Shown here one piece after another: positions 32,604-42,293 of a DNA stretch of 64,000 bases (position 1 is its first letter; every line of letters begins with the position of its first letter). Origin of the DNA: Acidimicrobiia bacterium. Its GTDB lineage: Bacteria > Actinomycetota > Acidimicrobiia > Acidimicrobiales > Poriferisodalaceae. A program made the translations under genes and the position numbers. The notes under the pieces were generated by a model. That model did no database searches, had not been told where the DNA came from, and saw only the letters and a list, made by a program, of their open reading frames with translations. Where the stretch lies: NCBI GenBank assembly GCA_022824805.1, contig JAJDZE010000021.1, forward strand, positions 1-64,000, in the 5' to 3' direction.

Positions 32604-33842
32604 TCACGCCCGTGTGGAATCGTCTGAAGCGATAACCCCGCGCTCGGTCAGGTCGGCGATCTCGTCTTCGCCGAGCCCCAGCACCTCGGACAGCACCGCT
32701 GCGGTGTGCTCACCGGCTCGCGGTGCCGGGCCGCGTACGCCCACGTCGGGAGAGTTGTGCATCCGGAACGGCGCAGCAACCGTCTCGAAGTCGCCGGTCT
32801 CGGGATGGTGGATGGTCTCGAACGCGCCCGTAGCGCGCACCTGCGGATCCTGCGCTGCTTGGGCTGTGTCGTTGATGGGCGCCCAGATGCAGCGGTGCTC
32901 GTCCAGCCGGGGCATCCAGTATTCGGACGGCTGTGACTTGAGGGTGTCGTCGATGTCGGCAAGCAGTGCGCGCATCGACCGGAAGCGCTGCCGTCCGGTC
33001 TGGTAATCGGGGTTCGACAGCAGGTCATCCCGCTCGATGGCCTTGCAGAAGCGCTCCCACGCGTCACCGGTGTCGGGCATCGTGAAGTGCAGCCAGCGCC
33101 CGTCCGCGCACTCGAAGGCTTCGAGCATCGGCGACAGGCCGCTCTCGCGGGGCCGTTCGGTGTTGGGGCGACCGTCCACGAGCGACGTGGCCATGTCGAT
33201 GGCGATGGTCCATGTCGCTGTTCGCAGCAGCGATGACTCCACGACCTGGCCCTCGCCGGTCACGTCCCGGGCCCGCAGCCCGGACATGATCGCGCCGAAG
33301 AACGCCAGGCTCGTGGTGTGGTCTCCCTGACCGGGTCGAGCATGCGGCGGGGCACCGCCAGGTGGCGTCGAGGCACCGTAGAGGCCTGACCGGGAGAAGA
33401 ACGCCGTCACGTCGTAGCCGGGCCGGTCGATTTCCTCGCCAACCTCGCCGTAGCCCGAGAGCACGCCGATCACCAAGTCGGGCTTAATCGAAAGTAGATC
33501 GTCAGTATTGAGTCCGAACCGGTCACGGCGCTCGGGCAGCAGGTTCATCACCACCACATCTGACGCAGCGATGAGGCGACGAGCGATCGCTGAGCCGTCG
33601 GGATCCTCGAGGTTCAGCTGGATCGACTGCTTGCCCCGGTTGATGAACTGGAATGCCACGTCTGGGTTGTGGACGCCCTCGGGCACCTTGGCCTGCTTCA
33701 TCAGCCCGCGGATCGGATCGCCGCCGATCGCCTCTACCTTGATCACGTCGGCACCGAGGTCGGCCATGATCGCCACGGCCGACGGCGCGGCCGCGAAGTT
33801 GGCGAACTCGGTGACCCGGATGCCCTCGAGGGGTGATGTCAT
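32604..33842 (-). CDS. Class III CoA transferase (CaiB/BaiF family)
   Basis: A 412-residue family III CoA transferase. The N-terminus 'GIRVTEFANFAAAPSAVAIMADLGADVIKVE' (partial) contains the CoA-binding Rossmann-like start, 'NLLPERRDRFGL' and the 'RPGYDVTAFFSRSGL' segment follow, and the C-terminal half contains 'HRCIWAPIND'. In the family an aspartate in the middle attacks the CoA thioester; here it should be in the 'SGYGEVGEEIDRPGYD' stretch. It transfers CoA between organic acids, substrate unknown. The ATG at 33842 overlaps the stop of the upstream sucrase/ferredoxin-like gene in an ATGA junction, so the true start is well supported even though the frame is open further upstream. Confidence 0.87.
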   Translation of the reverse strand: MTSPLEGIRVTEFANFAAAPSAVAIMADLGADVIKVEAIGGDPIRGLMKQAKVPEGVHNPDVAFQFINRGKQSIQLNLEDPDGSAIARRLIAASDVVVMNLLPERRDRFGLNTDDLLSIKPDLVIGVLSGYGEVGEEIDRPGYDVTAFFSRSGLYGASTPPGGAPPHARPGQGDHTTSLAFFGAIMSGLRARDVTGEGQVVESSLLRTATWTIAIDMATSLVDGRPNTERPRESGLSPMLEAFECADGRWLHFTMPDTGDAWERFCKAIERDDLLSNPDYQTGRQRFRSMRALLADIDDTLKSQPSEYWMPRLDEHRCIWAPINDTAQAAQDPQVRATGAFETIHHPETGDFETVAAPFRMHNSPDVGVRGPAPRAGEHTAAVLSEVLGLGEDEIADLTERGVIASDDSTRA

Positions 33843-34945
33843 CTCCGTTGCTCCTGAATGTCGGTAACGATGAACTCGGTCGCCGGCTTGGCGGGCAACC
33901 CGCCCATCGCACGGCACGCAATGGTCGGCACGGTGCGCCCTTCCTGCACGGTCACGGTCCAGGCACGCCCTGCGGATGTTGCGATCACGTCGACTTCCCA
34001 GGCGTCAGGGGTGCGTCGGAAGCGCACCTCGCGCGCCATCGATTCGAGCGACCAGCCGACCTCGGCCAGCACCGCCCGCTCGCCCACCTGGGCGGGCCCG
34101 GTCGCAGCCCCCCACCAGCCGCGACAGCGTGGCGCCACGGCCGCTGCGTCGGCGGTCCGATCCAGGATGGAGGCCAACTCGCCGGCCTCGATGCCGGCCC
34201 ACATGCGGCCGTCGGGCAGCGTCATCGCCGTCGGGGCGAATCGGTGGCCTCCGGTGTGGCTGACGCGGTATACGGCGACCCGCCCGCCTGCGGTCGGCGC
34301 ACCGGCGTAGGGCTCGTCGATGTCTGCATCCCGGTAGGCGCGCAGCACCGCTTCGAAGTCGGCGGCGAGGCGGGTGCCCTCGCTGCCGCAGCACACGTCA
34401 TGGCTGCCCTGGGTGCAGATGAGCACCGCCCGTTCGTTCTCGGCGTAGCCGACCGAGGCGAACCGGGTGTCCTGCGGCACCGGTTCAGCGGGCGATCGAT
34501 CTCCAAGGTGAGCGAACAGCTCGTGGAGTCCGTCGGCGCCGTCGGCTTCGAAATAGGCCGACTGCGTGCCCGCTCCCGAGCGCCAGTGCAGCACCACAGG
34601 AATCCTGCTGGAGATCTCGTTGCGTCGGTCGCGCCCTCCCGCTGACACCACCGCCAGCACCCGTGTGGGACCTACCTGAAGATCCATCATGGACGAGAGG
34701 CCTGCGAGCAAGCCGCTCATGAACACGGGCTTCGGCCACGGCAGTGGCGCCTCCACCAGCGCTACCGCGTCGGCCGCAATTGCAGTGCCACCAGGATCGG
34801 TGCCGATGCCGGCAGCGTGCGCGGAGCAGCGTGGCGCCTCGTCGGCAGCCGGAAGCAGCGTCTGCACATCGGGCTCAAGCGGCGGCAGGGCCCCCAGGTT
34901 CGGCTGCGCCAGTCGGGACGCTGTTCCCTGCGGTGCCGCTGCCAT
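33839..34945 (-). CDS. Sucrase/ferredoxin-like family protein
   Basis: A 368-residue protein of the sucrase/ferredoxin-like family (thioredoxin-fold [2Fe-2S] proteins). Cysteine sites visible are 'APRCSAHAAG' and 'CTQGSHDVCCGSEGT', with 'GGHRFAPT' further on, the typical ligand-bearing pattern. It could bind a [2Fe-2S] cluster and act as an electron carrier or in sugar use; the physiological role is not established. The frame is open to 35137, but the ATG at 34945 ('MAAAPQGTASRL') is the first plausible start, and it is divergent from the glutamate-synthase-like gene 133 bases away. It is translationally coupled to the CoA transferase by a four-base overlap. Confidence 0.8.
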   Translation of the reverse strand: MAAAPQGTASRLAQPNLGALPPLEPDVQTLLPAADEAPRCSAHAAGIGTDPGGTAIAADAVALVEAPLPWPKPVFMSGLLAGLSSMMDLQVGPTRVLAVVSAGGRDRRNEISSRIPVVLHWRSGAGTQSAYFEADGADGLHELFAHLGDRSPAEPVPQDTRFASVGYAENERAVLICTQGSHDVCCGSEGTRLAADFEAVLRAYRDADIDEPYAGAPTAGGRVAVYRVSHTGGHRFAPTAMTLPDGRMWAGIEAGELASILDRTADAAAVAPRCRGWWGAATGPAQVGERAVLAEVGWSLESMAREVRFRRTPDAWEVDVIATSAGRAWTVTVQEGRTVPTIACRAMGGLPAKPATEFIVTDIQEQRR

Positions 34946-35078
34946 CGGACCAGCATAGGAAGCCGTGCTGGCTGGGGCCCGATGAATTCTGCGCCGAGCG
35001 GTCGTTCCCGGAGCCGTCGGGAGAGGTTCGCCATGGCGCTGCTCAAGCGTTGTGCGGGCTCGCGGTAGGTTCGGGGAC

Positions 35079-36587
35079 GTGCCGTGGTGGCTGTGGTTGC
35101 TGATCAGCATCGGGGCCTTTCTTGGGATCGTGTTCATTCACGACAGCACTCAGAAGCGGCACTCGATCCTGCGCACGTACCCGGTCATCGGCCATCTCCG
35201 TTTCCTGCTGGAGAAGATCGGACCCGAGCTGCGCCAGTACATCGTCGCTCACAACGAGGAGGAGCGGCCGTTCAACCGCGACGAGCGACGCTGGGTTTAC
35301 TCGACAGCCAAAGAGCAGAACACGTATTTCGGGTTCGGCACCGACGACGAGATCGACAAGCCCGGCCACATCACGTTCCGCCACAGCCCGTTCCCCCTGG
35401 GCCGCACCGTGCCAGCCGATGCGCCGCTGCCATGCGGCAAAGTCATGGGCGCTTGGAGCGGCCGGGACAAGGCATTCCGCCCCGCTTCGATTGTGAACGT
35501 CTCGGCTATGAGCTTCGGGTCATTGTCCGGTACGGCGATCGAAGCGCTCAACCGCGGGGCGAAGCTGGCGGGCTGCATGCACAACACGGGCGAAGGAGGC
35601 ATTTCCAAGCACCACCGCAGCGGCGGCGATCTGGTCTTCCAGATGGGGACTGGCTACTTCGGGTGCCGGAATCCCGACGGCACCTTCTCGATGGATCGGC
35701 TGCTGGAAACCGTCGAGGGGGCGCCGGTCCGATCCATCGAGGTGAAGCTGTCCCAAGGAGCGAAGCCGGGTGTCGGCGGCCTGCTGCCCGGGGCCAAGGT
35801 GAGTCCCGAGATCGCAGAGGCACGTGGCGTCCCGGTCGGCAAGGATGTGGTGAGTCCCAGCCGCCACTCGGCATTCGGCAGCGTCGCGGAGTTGGTGGAC
35901 TTCGTGGAAGAGGTGGCCGGGGCGACCGGTCTGCCAGTGGGCATCAAGTCGGCGGTGGGCCAGGAGGCATTCTGGACCGAGCTGGCCCAACACATGGCCG
36001 AGACCCGCCGTGGACCCGACTTCGTTACCGTGGACGGCGCAGAGGGGGGAACAGGTGCAGGACCGCTGGTGTTCACCGATCACGTCGCACTGCCGTTCTG
36101 GCGGGCGTTCGGCATCGTGCACCGGGCCTTCGGCGAGGCCAGCCTGACTGACCAGATCGTGATGATCGGCTCCGCCAAGCTCGGCTTTCCTGCCCCCGCG
36201 GCGCTGGCATTCAACATCGGGGTCGACATGATCGGCGTGGCTCGCGAACCGATGATGGCGATCGGCTGCATTCAGGCGCAGCGCTGCCACACCGACCACT
36301 GCCCCACCGGCGTGGCGACGCAGAACAAGTGGCTCTCTCGTGGCCTCGACCCCACGCTCAAGAGCGTCCGGCTGGGGAACTACGTCATCGGGTTGCGCAA
36401 GGAGCTGTTCCGGCTGGCCGATGCGTGCGGTGTCGAGCACCCGGGCCTCATCGGGGGCGACAATGTGAACGTGGTGAGTCCCTTCGGCGATCTCGTTCCC
36501 GCCCACCACGCCTTCGGCGTGACCCCCGAGCGCACCCACAGCCCCGCCCGCATCGCCGGACTGCTGGAAGCGGTGAGCGCGCCATGA
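35079..36587 (+). CDS. FMN-binding glutamate-synthase-like protein
   Basis: A 502-residue protein with one N-terminal membrane segment ('WWLWLLISIGAFLGIVFI') followed by a glutamate synthase (GltB-type) FMN barrel. Landmarks are 'MSFGSLSGTAIEALNRGAKLAG', 'HNTGEGGISKHH', 'KPGVGGLLPGAKVS', 'VDGAEGGTGAGP', and 'CIQAQRCHTDHCPTGVATQ', which carries the three cysteines of the family's [3Fe-4S] motif. It lacks glutaminase and other GltB domains, as in stand-alone 'FMN-binding glutamate synthase family' proteins, whose reaction is uncertain. I use GTG 35079 because it follows a purine-rich GGGGA; a GTG at 35052 is an alternative. It overlaps the next gene by four bases. Confidence 0.87.
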   Translation: MPWWLWLLISIGAFLGIVFIHDSTQKRHSILRTYPVIGHLRFLLEKIGPELRQYIVAHNEEERPFNRDERRWVYSTAKEQNTYFGFGTDDEIDKPGHITFRHSPFPLGRTVPADAPLPCGKVMGAWSGRDKAFRPASIVNVSAMSFGSLSGTAIEALNRGAKLAGCMHNTGEGGISKHHRSGGDLVFQMGTGYFGCRNPDGTFSMDRLLETVEGAPVRSIEVKLSQGAKPGVGGLLPGAKVSPEIAEARGVPVGKDVVSPSRHSAFGSVAELVDFVEEVAGATGLPVGIKSAVGQEAFWTELAQHMAETRRGPDFVTVDGAEGGTGAGPLVFTDHVALPFWRAFGIVHRAFGEASLTDQIVMIGSAKLGFPAPAALAFNIGVDMIGVAREPMMAIGCIQAQRCHTDHCPTGVATQNKWLSRGLDPTLKSVRLGNYVIGLRKELFRLADACGVEHPGLIGGDNVNVVSPFGDLVPAHHAFGVTPERTHSPARIAGLLEAVSAP

Positions 36588-37435
36588 GCCGCCCCTACGG
36601 CCGCCCGATCCAGGCCAGCTCGCAGCCACGAGAGCGCATCACCGACGAGCACAAGGCGGTGTTCGCGGCGGACGGCGTGGTGAAGGTGACCCATGCGGTG
36701 TCGGACGAGTGGGTCGAACGGGTGCTCGGCGTGGCCGACCAGCAGCTGCGCGAGCCCGGCAAGTGGGTTTCGGACACGAATCCGGGAGCGCCGGAGAACC
36801 GGCTGTTCACGAGCCGGTACCGCTGGGAGGTCGATCCGGTCATCGGCGACTTCGTCTTCAACTCGGGCATGGCCCAGATGGCCGCGGCGCTGATGGGCTC
36901 GGATACTGCCCGCTTCTACTTCGACCACCTGCTCATCAAGGAGCCGCGGACTGCCAACCCCACGCCGTGGCATCAGGACATCCCCTACTGGCCCTTCCTG
37001 GGCAAGCAGATCTGCTCGGCGTGGGTGGCGATGACACCGGTGACCGTGGCCGAGAGCTCGCTCGAGTTCGTGCGAGGTTCGCACAGCTGGGACGCCTACT
37101 ACGCACCCGAGTCCTTCGACGGCAAGAAGGGCTTCATGGCCGACTTCGAGGGCCCCAAGATGCCTGATGTCGAGGCCGACCGGGCCGCGTACGACATCGT
37201 CGGCTTCGATGTCGAGCCCGGCGATGCGCTGTTCTTCTCGTCGTGGATCATCCACGGCTCGCCGGGCAATGCCGGCGACCACCGGCGGGTGGCGCTGTCC
37301 ACCCGCTGGCTGGGCGACGACGCCGTGTGGTACCCCCACCCGGGGTGCGATCCCATCGTGGGCGACGACGACACGACATCGGTCGCCGGCGAGTACCCCG
37401 CCGACGATCACAAGTTCCCGCTCGTCGCCGCGTAG
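36584..37435 (+). CDS. Phytanoyl-CoA dioxygenase family (PhyH) protein
   Basis: A 283-residue non-haem iron, 2-oxoglutarate-dependent dioxygenase. The iron motif is 'TPWHQDIPYWPF' (HxD) and the distal His is in 'WIIHGSPGNAG', with 'RRVALSTRW' supplying the 2-oxoglutarate arginine. PhyH relatives hydroxylate branched acyl-CoAs, ectoine, phosphonates or other small molecules. The frame is open upstream from 36329, but the ATG at 36584 overlaps the preceding stop (ATGA) and matches the family start. Coupling to the glutamate-synthase-like gene suggests the two act in one pathway, unknown. Confidence 0.88.
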   Translation: MSRPYGRPIQASSQPRERITDEHKAVFAADGVVKVTHAVSDEWVERVLGVADQQLREPGKWVSDTNPGAPENRLFTSRYRWEVDPVIGDFVFNSGMAQMAAALMGSDTARFYFDHLLIKEPRTANPTPWHQDIPYWPFLGKQICSAWVAMTPVTVAESSLEFVRGSHSWDAYYAPESFDGKKGFMADFEGPKMPDVEADRAAYDIVGFDVEPGDALFFSSWIIHGSPGNAGDHRRVALSTRWLGDDAVWYPHPGCDPIVGDDDTTSVAGEYPADDHKFPLVAA

Positions 37436-37495
37436 CGCAGCCATTGTGCGCGGGTGAATCACGAGTGCCGCCGGAAGTGCGAGTAGTTTCAGGGC

Positions 37496-38080
37496 ATGGA
37501 CTACCCAGCCTCAGTAACTGTTCAACCCTCAGAGCGCGTGGCCAACTGGCGTCCGCTGGTCCACTGGATCCTGCTGATCCCGCACTTCGTGATCCTCTTG
37601 GTGTTCCACATCGTGGCCTGGCTGCTCTCCCTCCTGACCATGTTCGCGATTTTCTTTACCGGCAAGCTGCCGGCAGGCATGGCGAGCTTCCAGGTGATGT
37701 ACATCCGCTACTACCACCGCGTGCTGTCGTACGTGCATCTCATGCACGACCAGTACCCGCCATTTGAATTCCCTTCGTCGGAAGAGGAACCGGGCGGATT
37801 GCCGGTGGCGACGAATGTCGCAGTGCCGTCGGGGAACCGCAATCGTCTGGCAGCACTGTTCCGCCCGATCTACGGGCTGCCGCAGATCGTGTTCGTCACC
37901 GTCTACTCGTATCTCGTCGTTCTCGTGGTGACGATCGCCTACTTCATCATCATGGTCACCGGCCGCTGGCCCGCAGGCATGCGCAACTTCGTGATCGGGT
38001 TCTACCGGGCCCACGCGCGCTACTTGGCCTTCATGTACATGCTGACCGACCAGTACCCGCCCTTCAGCGCCGCCGAATAG
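37496..38080 (+). CDS. DUF4389 membrane protein
   Basis: A 194-residue membrane protein with four hydrophobic segments arranged as two similar halves. Each half has an aromatic/hydrophobic pair followed by 'TGKLPAGMASF'/'TGRWPAGMRNF' and ends with 'MHDQYPPFEF'/'LTDQYPPFSA', so the protein is an internal duplication typical of DUF4389. The function is unknown. Start is ATG at 37496, 60 bases after the PhyH gene, so it may be on the same transcript. No catalytic motif is visible. Confidence 0.82.
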   Translation: MDYPASVTVQPSERVANWRPLVHWILLIPHFVILLVFHIVAWLLSLLTMFAIFFTGKLPAGMASFQVMYIRYYHRVLSYVHLMHDQYPPFEFPSSEEEPGGLPVATNVAVPSGNRNRLAALFRPIYGLPQIVFVTVYSYLVVLVVTIAYFIIMVTGRWPAGMRNFVIGFYRAHARYLAFMYMLTDQYPPFSAAE

Positions 38081-38181
38081 GTCCAGTTCCGACAGTCACC
38101 GAACGCGCATTCGACGGGCGGCCAGCGCCGTCGCAGGGCTACCGTGCGGGCGATGAGCGAAGCCCGAGGTGAGTGACTGCC

Positions 38182-39855
38182 ATGAGTGAGATGACCGGCG
38201 GCGAGGCCGTCGCAGCGACGTTGGCGCGCTTGGGCGTGCGGCACGTCTTCGGAATCGTCAGCGTGCACAACCTGCCGATCTACGAGGCACTGTCGGTGCG
38301 TGACGACATCGAGGTGGTGAAGGTTCGCCACGAGCAGGCCGCCGCTCACGCCGCCGATGCCTACTGCCGCGCAACCGGGGAGATGGGCGTGCTGCTCACC
38401 TCGACCGGCCCGGGCGCGGCCAATGCGGTGGCGGGGCTCTACGAGGCATCGTTCACCAGTTCGGCCGTGTTGATGGTGACCGGTCAGACCGAATCCCGCT
38501 TCTACGGCAAGGGCAAGGGCTTCCTGCACGAGAACGATCAACAGGTCGAGATGCTGCGCTCGGTGTGCCGCAGCGTGGCGTCTGTGCGGCACCCGAGCGA
38601 GATCTCGGCTGAGATCGCCCGCGTCGCTGATGACATCCGCACCGGCCGACCTCAGCCTGGCGCGGTGGAGATCCCGATCGATTTCCAGTACGCCAAGGTC
38701 GGCGACGGACCCGCCGCAGGCTCACCCGAGGTGCCCCGACTTCGACCAGATGCATCGCTGCTCGACGATGCGGCGGAGCGCCTCGCGGGCGCTCAGCGAC
38801 CGCTCATCTGGGCCGGCGGCGGCGTCGTCAGCGCAGATGCCTCGGCCGAGCTCACCGCGTTGGCCGAGCGGCTCGGCGCGCCGGTCGTGACGACGATCGA
38901 AGGTCGCAGCGCGCTGAGCGAGCTGCATCCGTTGTCGCTGGGCTTCCGCTCAGACCGCCCCCAGATGGCCGACGTCTTCGCCGAGGCCGACCTGCTGCTG
39001 GCCGTGGGCACCCGATTCCAGAACTACGCAACCCGGGTGTGGGCGCTGCAATTGCCCGACGAGCTGATCCACCTCGACGCCGATCCTGGCGTGATCGGCC
39101 TCAACTACCCGGCGTCGCTGGCCGTCGTGGGCGACGCAAAGCTCAGCTTGGCCGGCCTGCTCGAACGGGTGGGCGACGGCGCGCCCACCATCGATGACGG
39201 CTACGTCGAACGGGCACGCAAGCATCGCTCGTCCGACATCGAAGCGATGCGGGAAGAGATCGGACCCGACCACGCGGCGATCTGCGACGCGATCCGCCGC
39301 ATGCTGCCCGATGAGGCCCGCATCGTCCGTGACACCACCGTGCCCGGCTACATGTGGGGCAATCGGCTGCTGCCGATCGTGGCGCCGCGCACGTCCATCC
39401 GGGCGGCGAACGCGGCGATCGGCCCCGGCGTGCCGATGGCGGTCGGTGCGGCGCTTGCCACCGGCCAGCCGACCGTGGTGATCCAAGGCGACGGCGGGCT
39501 GATGCTGTCTGTGGGGGAGCTCTCGACGCTCGCCGAGCATGGCCTGCCCGTGATCGTGTGCGTCTTCAACGACGGCGGCTACGGCGTGCTGCGCATCATC
39601 CAGGACGCCTTGTGGGACGAGCACCACGGCACCGAGATCGGCGGCATCGACTTCGTCGCGGCGGCTGAGGCCATGAGCGTGCCGGCCCAGCGGGTGCGCA
39701 GCGTGGCCGAGTTCGAAGCTGCCTTCGGCGAAGCGGTTGCCCGTGCCAGCGGCGAATCAGGCCCCGTGGGACCGTCGCTGATCGACATCGACCAAACCGC
39801 GCTCGTCCCGATCACGTTCCCGCTCCCCGCGCACCAGCGTCGCCGCGACGACTGA
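38182..39855 (+). CDS. Thiamine-diphosphate-dependent enzyme (acetolactate synthase/decarboxylase-like)
   Basis: A 557-residue ThDP enzyme of the acetolactate synthase-like family. N-terminal PYR domain has the catalytic-type glutamate in 'VRHEQAAAHAADAYCRATGE', middle domain contains 'LIWAGGGVVSADA', and the C-terminal PP domain has 'GDGGLMLSVGELSTLAE' with the metal-binding GDG and 'FNDGGYG'. Such proteins include benzoylformate, oxalyl-CoA and sulfopyruvate decarboxylases, so exact substrate is unclear. An in-frame GTG at 38173 is too close to the ribosome-binding GAGGTGAG, so the ATG at 38182 is preferred. It is convergent with the acyl-CoA dehydrogenase-like gene, 18 bases away. Confidence 0.88.
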   Translation: MSEMTGGEAVAATLARLGVRHVFGIVSVHNLPIYEALSVRDDIEVVKVRHEQAAAHAADAYCRATGEMGVLLTSTGPGAANAVAGLYEASFTSSAVLMVTGQTESRFYGKGKGFLHENDQQVEMLRSVCRSVASVRHPSEISAEIARVADDIRTGRPQPGAVEIPIDFQYAKVGDGPAAGSPEVPRLRPDASLLDDAAERLAGAQRPLIWAGGGVVSADASAELTALAERLGAPVVTTIEGRSALSELHPLSLGFRSDRPQMADVFAEADLLLAVGTRFQNYATRVWALQLPDELIHLDADPGVIGLNYPASLAVVGDAKLSLAGLLERVGDGAPTIDDGYVERARKHRSSDIEAMREEIGPDHAAICDAIRRMLPDEARIVRDTTVPGYMWGNRLLPIVAPRTSIRAANAAIGPGVPMAVGAALATGQPTVVIQGDGGLMLSVGELSTLAEHGLPVIVCVFNDGGYGVLRIIQDALWDEHHGTEIGGIDFVAAAEAMSVPAQRVRSVAEFEAAFGEAVARASGESGPVGPSLIDIDQTALVPITFPLPAHQRRRDD

Positions 39856-39873
39856 GCGCTGCCGGCCGACGGT

Positions 39874-41049
39874 CTAGAGGCCGGAGGTGTCGGCGTCGGG
39901 GTCGAAGAACGTGCGGCCGGCCAGCTCCATCACCGGCATCGCGACCATGAAGTGGGCCGAGGCGGTCTGGGCGTCACGCAGGTGGCGTTGCAGCGGGGAT
40001 GCTTCGAACACCGCCGTGCCCCCGACAGCGGCGTTCATGGAACCGATCACGCGCAGGCTGGTCTGCATCGCATGGGTGGTTGCCGTGCGCAGGTCACGGC
40101 GGAGCTCCAAGTCGGACAAGCCATGCTGTGCGCGCTCCCAGGCGGCATCGATCGTCGCGTACAGCAGCGTGCGGGCCGCCCGCACCTCGGTGTCTGCCAC
40201 TGCCACGGCCGAGTGCAGCGCCGGTCGCTGATCCAGGGTGCGACGCGACCCTTGGGGCACCTTCGACCCCGCGACGTCAATGACTTCGTCCACGCTCGCC
40301 CGGGCCATCCCCAGCGCGATCGCGCCGATGGGCAGCGCCAGCAGGCCGAACAGCGGCATGCGGTACAGCGGCTCGGCGGCGTACGACGACTTCAGGATGG
40401 AGCGCTCGTAGGCGATGCGCGATGCAGGCAGCCAGACATTGTGAACCTCGAACGTGCTCGAACCCGAACCGCGCAGCCCGCTGGTGCGCCAGTCGTCGTG
40501 CAGATCGATGTCGTCGGGCCGGAAGAACGCCCGGCCGAGAGCCGGCTGGAGGCTGACGCCACCGCGATCAGCGGCAGTGCCATCGTCGATCTGCACGCCT
40601 GCGGAGATCCATGCCGCGTTGTGCGAACCCGAGGCCCATGCCCAGCGCCCGCTCACCATGTACCCGTCGTCGCCGTCGGGCCCGGGTGCAGCCGTGGCTG
40701 TCCCCGAGTGTGCGAACACCCCGGCCGTGATGACATCGGGGTTCTCCAGCACCTCCGCAAGCTGGGCCGGCCCGAGCGCCGCGAACATGATCTGCGATGT
40801 CGCACCGATGAACGTGCACCACGCGGCCGAGGCGTTGCCCATGGCGAGCACTTCGCTGATCTCAGCGACCACCGCCGGCGCAAGCCCCAGCCCGCCCAGC
40901 TCGGGCGGCACCAGCGTTCGGTAGAAGCCGTCGGCCGCCAGCGCTTCGGCCAGGTCCTGGGGAAGCTGCCGCAGAGCGTCGATCTCGACGCTCCGCTCTC
41001 GCAGCGTCGGGCCCCACTCCGCTGCCAGCGTCAGCATCCTGTCGTTCAT
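39874..41049 (-). CDS. Acyl-CoA-dehydrogenase-fold flavoprotein (flavin-dependent monooxygenase-like)
   Basis: A 391-residue flavoprotein with the acyl-CoA dehydrogenase fold. The sequence resembles the HsaA/p-hydroxyphenylacetate hydroxylase branch, which uses reduced flavin for hydroxylation: 'VPPELGGLGLAP', 'SGRWAWASGSHNAAW' and C-terminal 'GSMNAAVGGTAVFEASPLQRHLRDAQTA'. The usual catalytic glutamate of true acyl-CoA dehydrogenases is not obvious, supporting a monooxygenase or related role. Its ATG at 41049 overlaps the stop of the upstream dehydrogenase gene (ATGA), so both are translated together. Reaction not determined. Confidence 0.82.
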   Translation of the reverse strand: MNDRMLTLAAEWGPTLRERSVEIDALRQLPQDLAEALAADGFYRTLVPPELGGLGLAPAVVAEISEVLAMGNASAAWCTFIGATSQIMFAALGPAQLAEVLENPDVITAGVFAHSGTATAAPGPDGDDGYMVSGRWAWASGSHNAAWISAGVQIDDGTAADRGGVSLQPALGRAFFRPDDIDLHDDWRTSGLRGSGSSTFEVHNVWLPASRIAYERSILKSSYAAEPLYRMPLFGLLALPIGAIALGMARASVDEVIDVAGSKVPQGSRRTLDQRPALHSAVAVADTEVRAARTLLYATIDAAWERAQHGLSDLELRRDLRTATTHAMQTSLRVIGSMNAAVGGTAVFEASPLQRHLRDAQTASAHFMVAMPVMELAGRTFFDPDADTSGL

Positions 41050-42173
41050 GCCGACACAGGCTGGCACTCGAATGGCACACCCAGCTCGTCGCCGACACGG
41101 CCCAGAGACCTGACGACCGACGCCGGGTAGCTGACAGTGCCCGCGGCAGTCCGCCGATCCATCTCGAGTTGTTCGAGTTCGCCGGGCAGGTACACGGTCT
41201 GGCCTGGCAGCGCGTCCTCTTCCCCGGCAGCGCGGATCTGGGCCACCATGTCCTCGATGTCGTCGTAGTAACCCTCACGGTCGCGGAACACGCCCGGATC
41301 CATCAGCAGGAAGAACTGCCCCCGCCGACCCACGGCCACATCGCCGGTGTGGGCTGAGCCGCCCAGGATCCCGGCGGCGATGTTCGAAGCCGTGATCATG
41401 CCGATGCCCTTGTAGCCGCCGATGGCCGGCACGATGCCGCGCATCGCCACGTCGGGATCGACCGTGGGGTTGCCGTCGCGGTCCAGGAAGCCCCACTCCA
41501 CCGGAATCTCGGCGCCCTCGGAACGAGCCCGCAGCACCTTGCCCAGCGCGACGGGCGTGATGGCCATATCGAGCACGATCGGCGGCTGGTCGCGGCGCGG
41601 GAACGTCCACACGATCGGGTTGTTGCCGAACAGCTTCCGGCGGCTGCCAAACGGCGCCAGGTTCGGCACCGACGTGGTGGTGCCGTAGCAGACAAAGCCG
41701 GCTTCAGCGGCCTGGTATGGGTAGTTCGCGCCGCAGCCCCAGTCGTTCGAATTGCGGATCACGCCGACCACCAGCCCGCTTTCGCGGGCGGCGTCAATGA
41801 GCTGCTCCATGAAGCGGGTGATCACGAGCTGGCCGAGCCCGTGGTGCCCGTCGGCGACCAGCACTGACGGCGTGCGGGTGACGATCTCGCACTGCGCAGT
41901 CGGGTCGGTGGTGCCGTCGCGGAACCAGTTGACATACCAGCTGACGCGCTGGAAGCCGTGCGTGTCGACGCCGCGCCGATCCGACCAGAGCTGGTTGTCG
42001 ACAACAGTCGCCGCGTCGTCGGCAGCCATGCCCGCTGCTGCGTATGCCGCAACGCCCCACGGCCGAAGCTCGTCCAGCCGAAACGACACCGGCGCACTGT
42101 CGTCGCCGTCGGCTGGCCGGTCGTCAGGTATTCCCCGCGGCAGCGTCTCGCCGCTCGCCGTCTGCTCGCTCAT
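41046..42173 (-). CDS. Ldh2-family NAD(P)-dependent oxidoreductase (malate/lactate type)
   Basis: A 375-residue member of the malate/L-sulfolactate/ureidoglycolate dehydrogenase (Ldh2) family. Characteristic parts are 'DTHGFQRVSWYVNWF', 'VIRNSNDWGCGANYPY', 'FGNNPIVWTFPR' and 'GGYKGIGM'. These enzymes reduce 2-keto or oxidise 2-hydroxy acids, or act on pyrroline-2-carboxylate. The N-terminal 25 residues form a polar, Asp-rich extension. It is the first gene of a two-gene operon, overlapping the flavoprotein gene by four bases. Substrate cannot be chosen from sequence. Confidence 0.85.
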   Translation of the reverse strand: MSEQTASGETLPRGIPDDRPADGDDSAPVSFRLDELRPWGVAAYAAAGMAADDAATVVDNQLWSDRRGVDTHGFQRVSWYVNWFRDGTTDPTAQCEIVTRTPSVLVADGHHGLGQLVITRFMEQLIDAARESGLVVGVIRNSNDWGCGANYPYQAAEAGFVCYGTTTSVPNLAPFGSRRKLFGNNPIVWTFPRRDQPPIVLDMAITPVALGKVLRARSEGAEIPVEWGFLDRDGNPTVDPDVAMRGIVPAIGGYKGIGMITASNIAAGILGGSAHTGDVAVGRRGQFFLLMDPGVFRDREGYYDDIEDMVAQIRAAGEEDALPGQTVYLPGELEQLEMDRRTAAGTVSYPASVVRSLGRVGDELGVPFECQPVSA

Positions 42174-42293
42174 CTCGTTTCGCCTGCCTCCATATCGAAC
42201 CGTACGCGAGTGTGTACACCGGCAGTCGCTGCTTCGCGCTGGACGGACACTGGAATCAGCGGGTCAGGAAAATGATGCGGACAAAGAGCGACG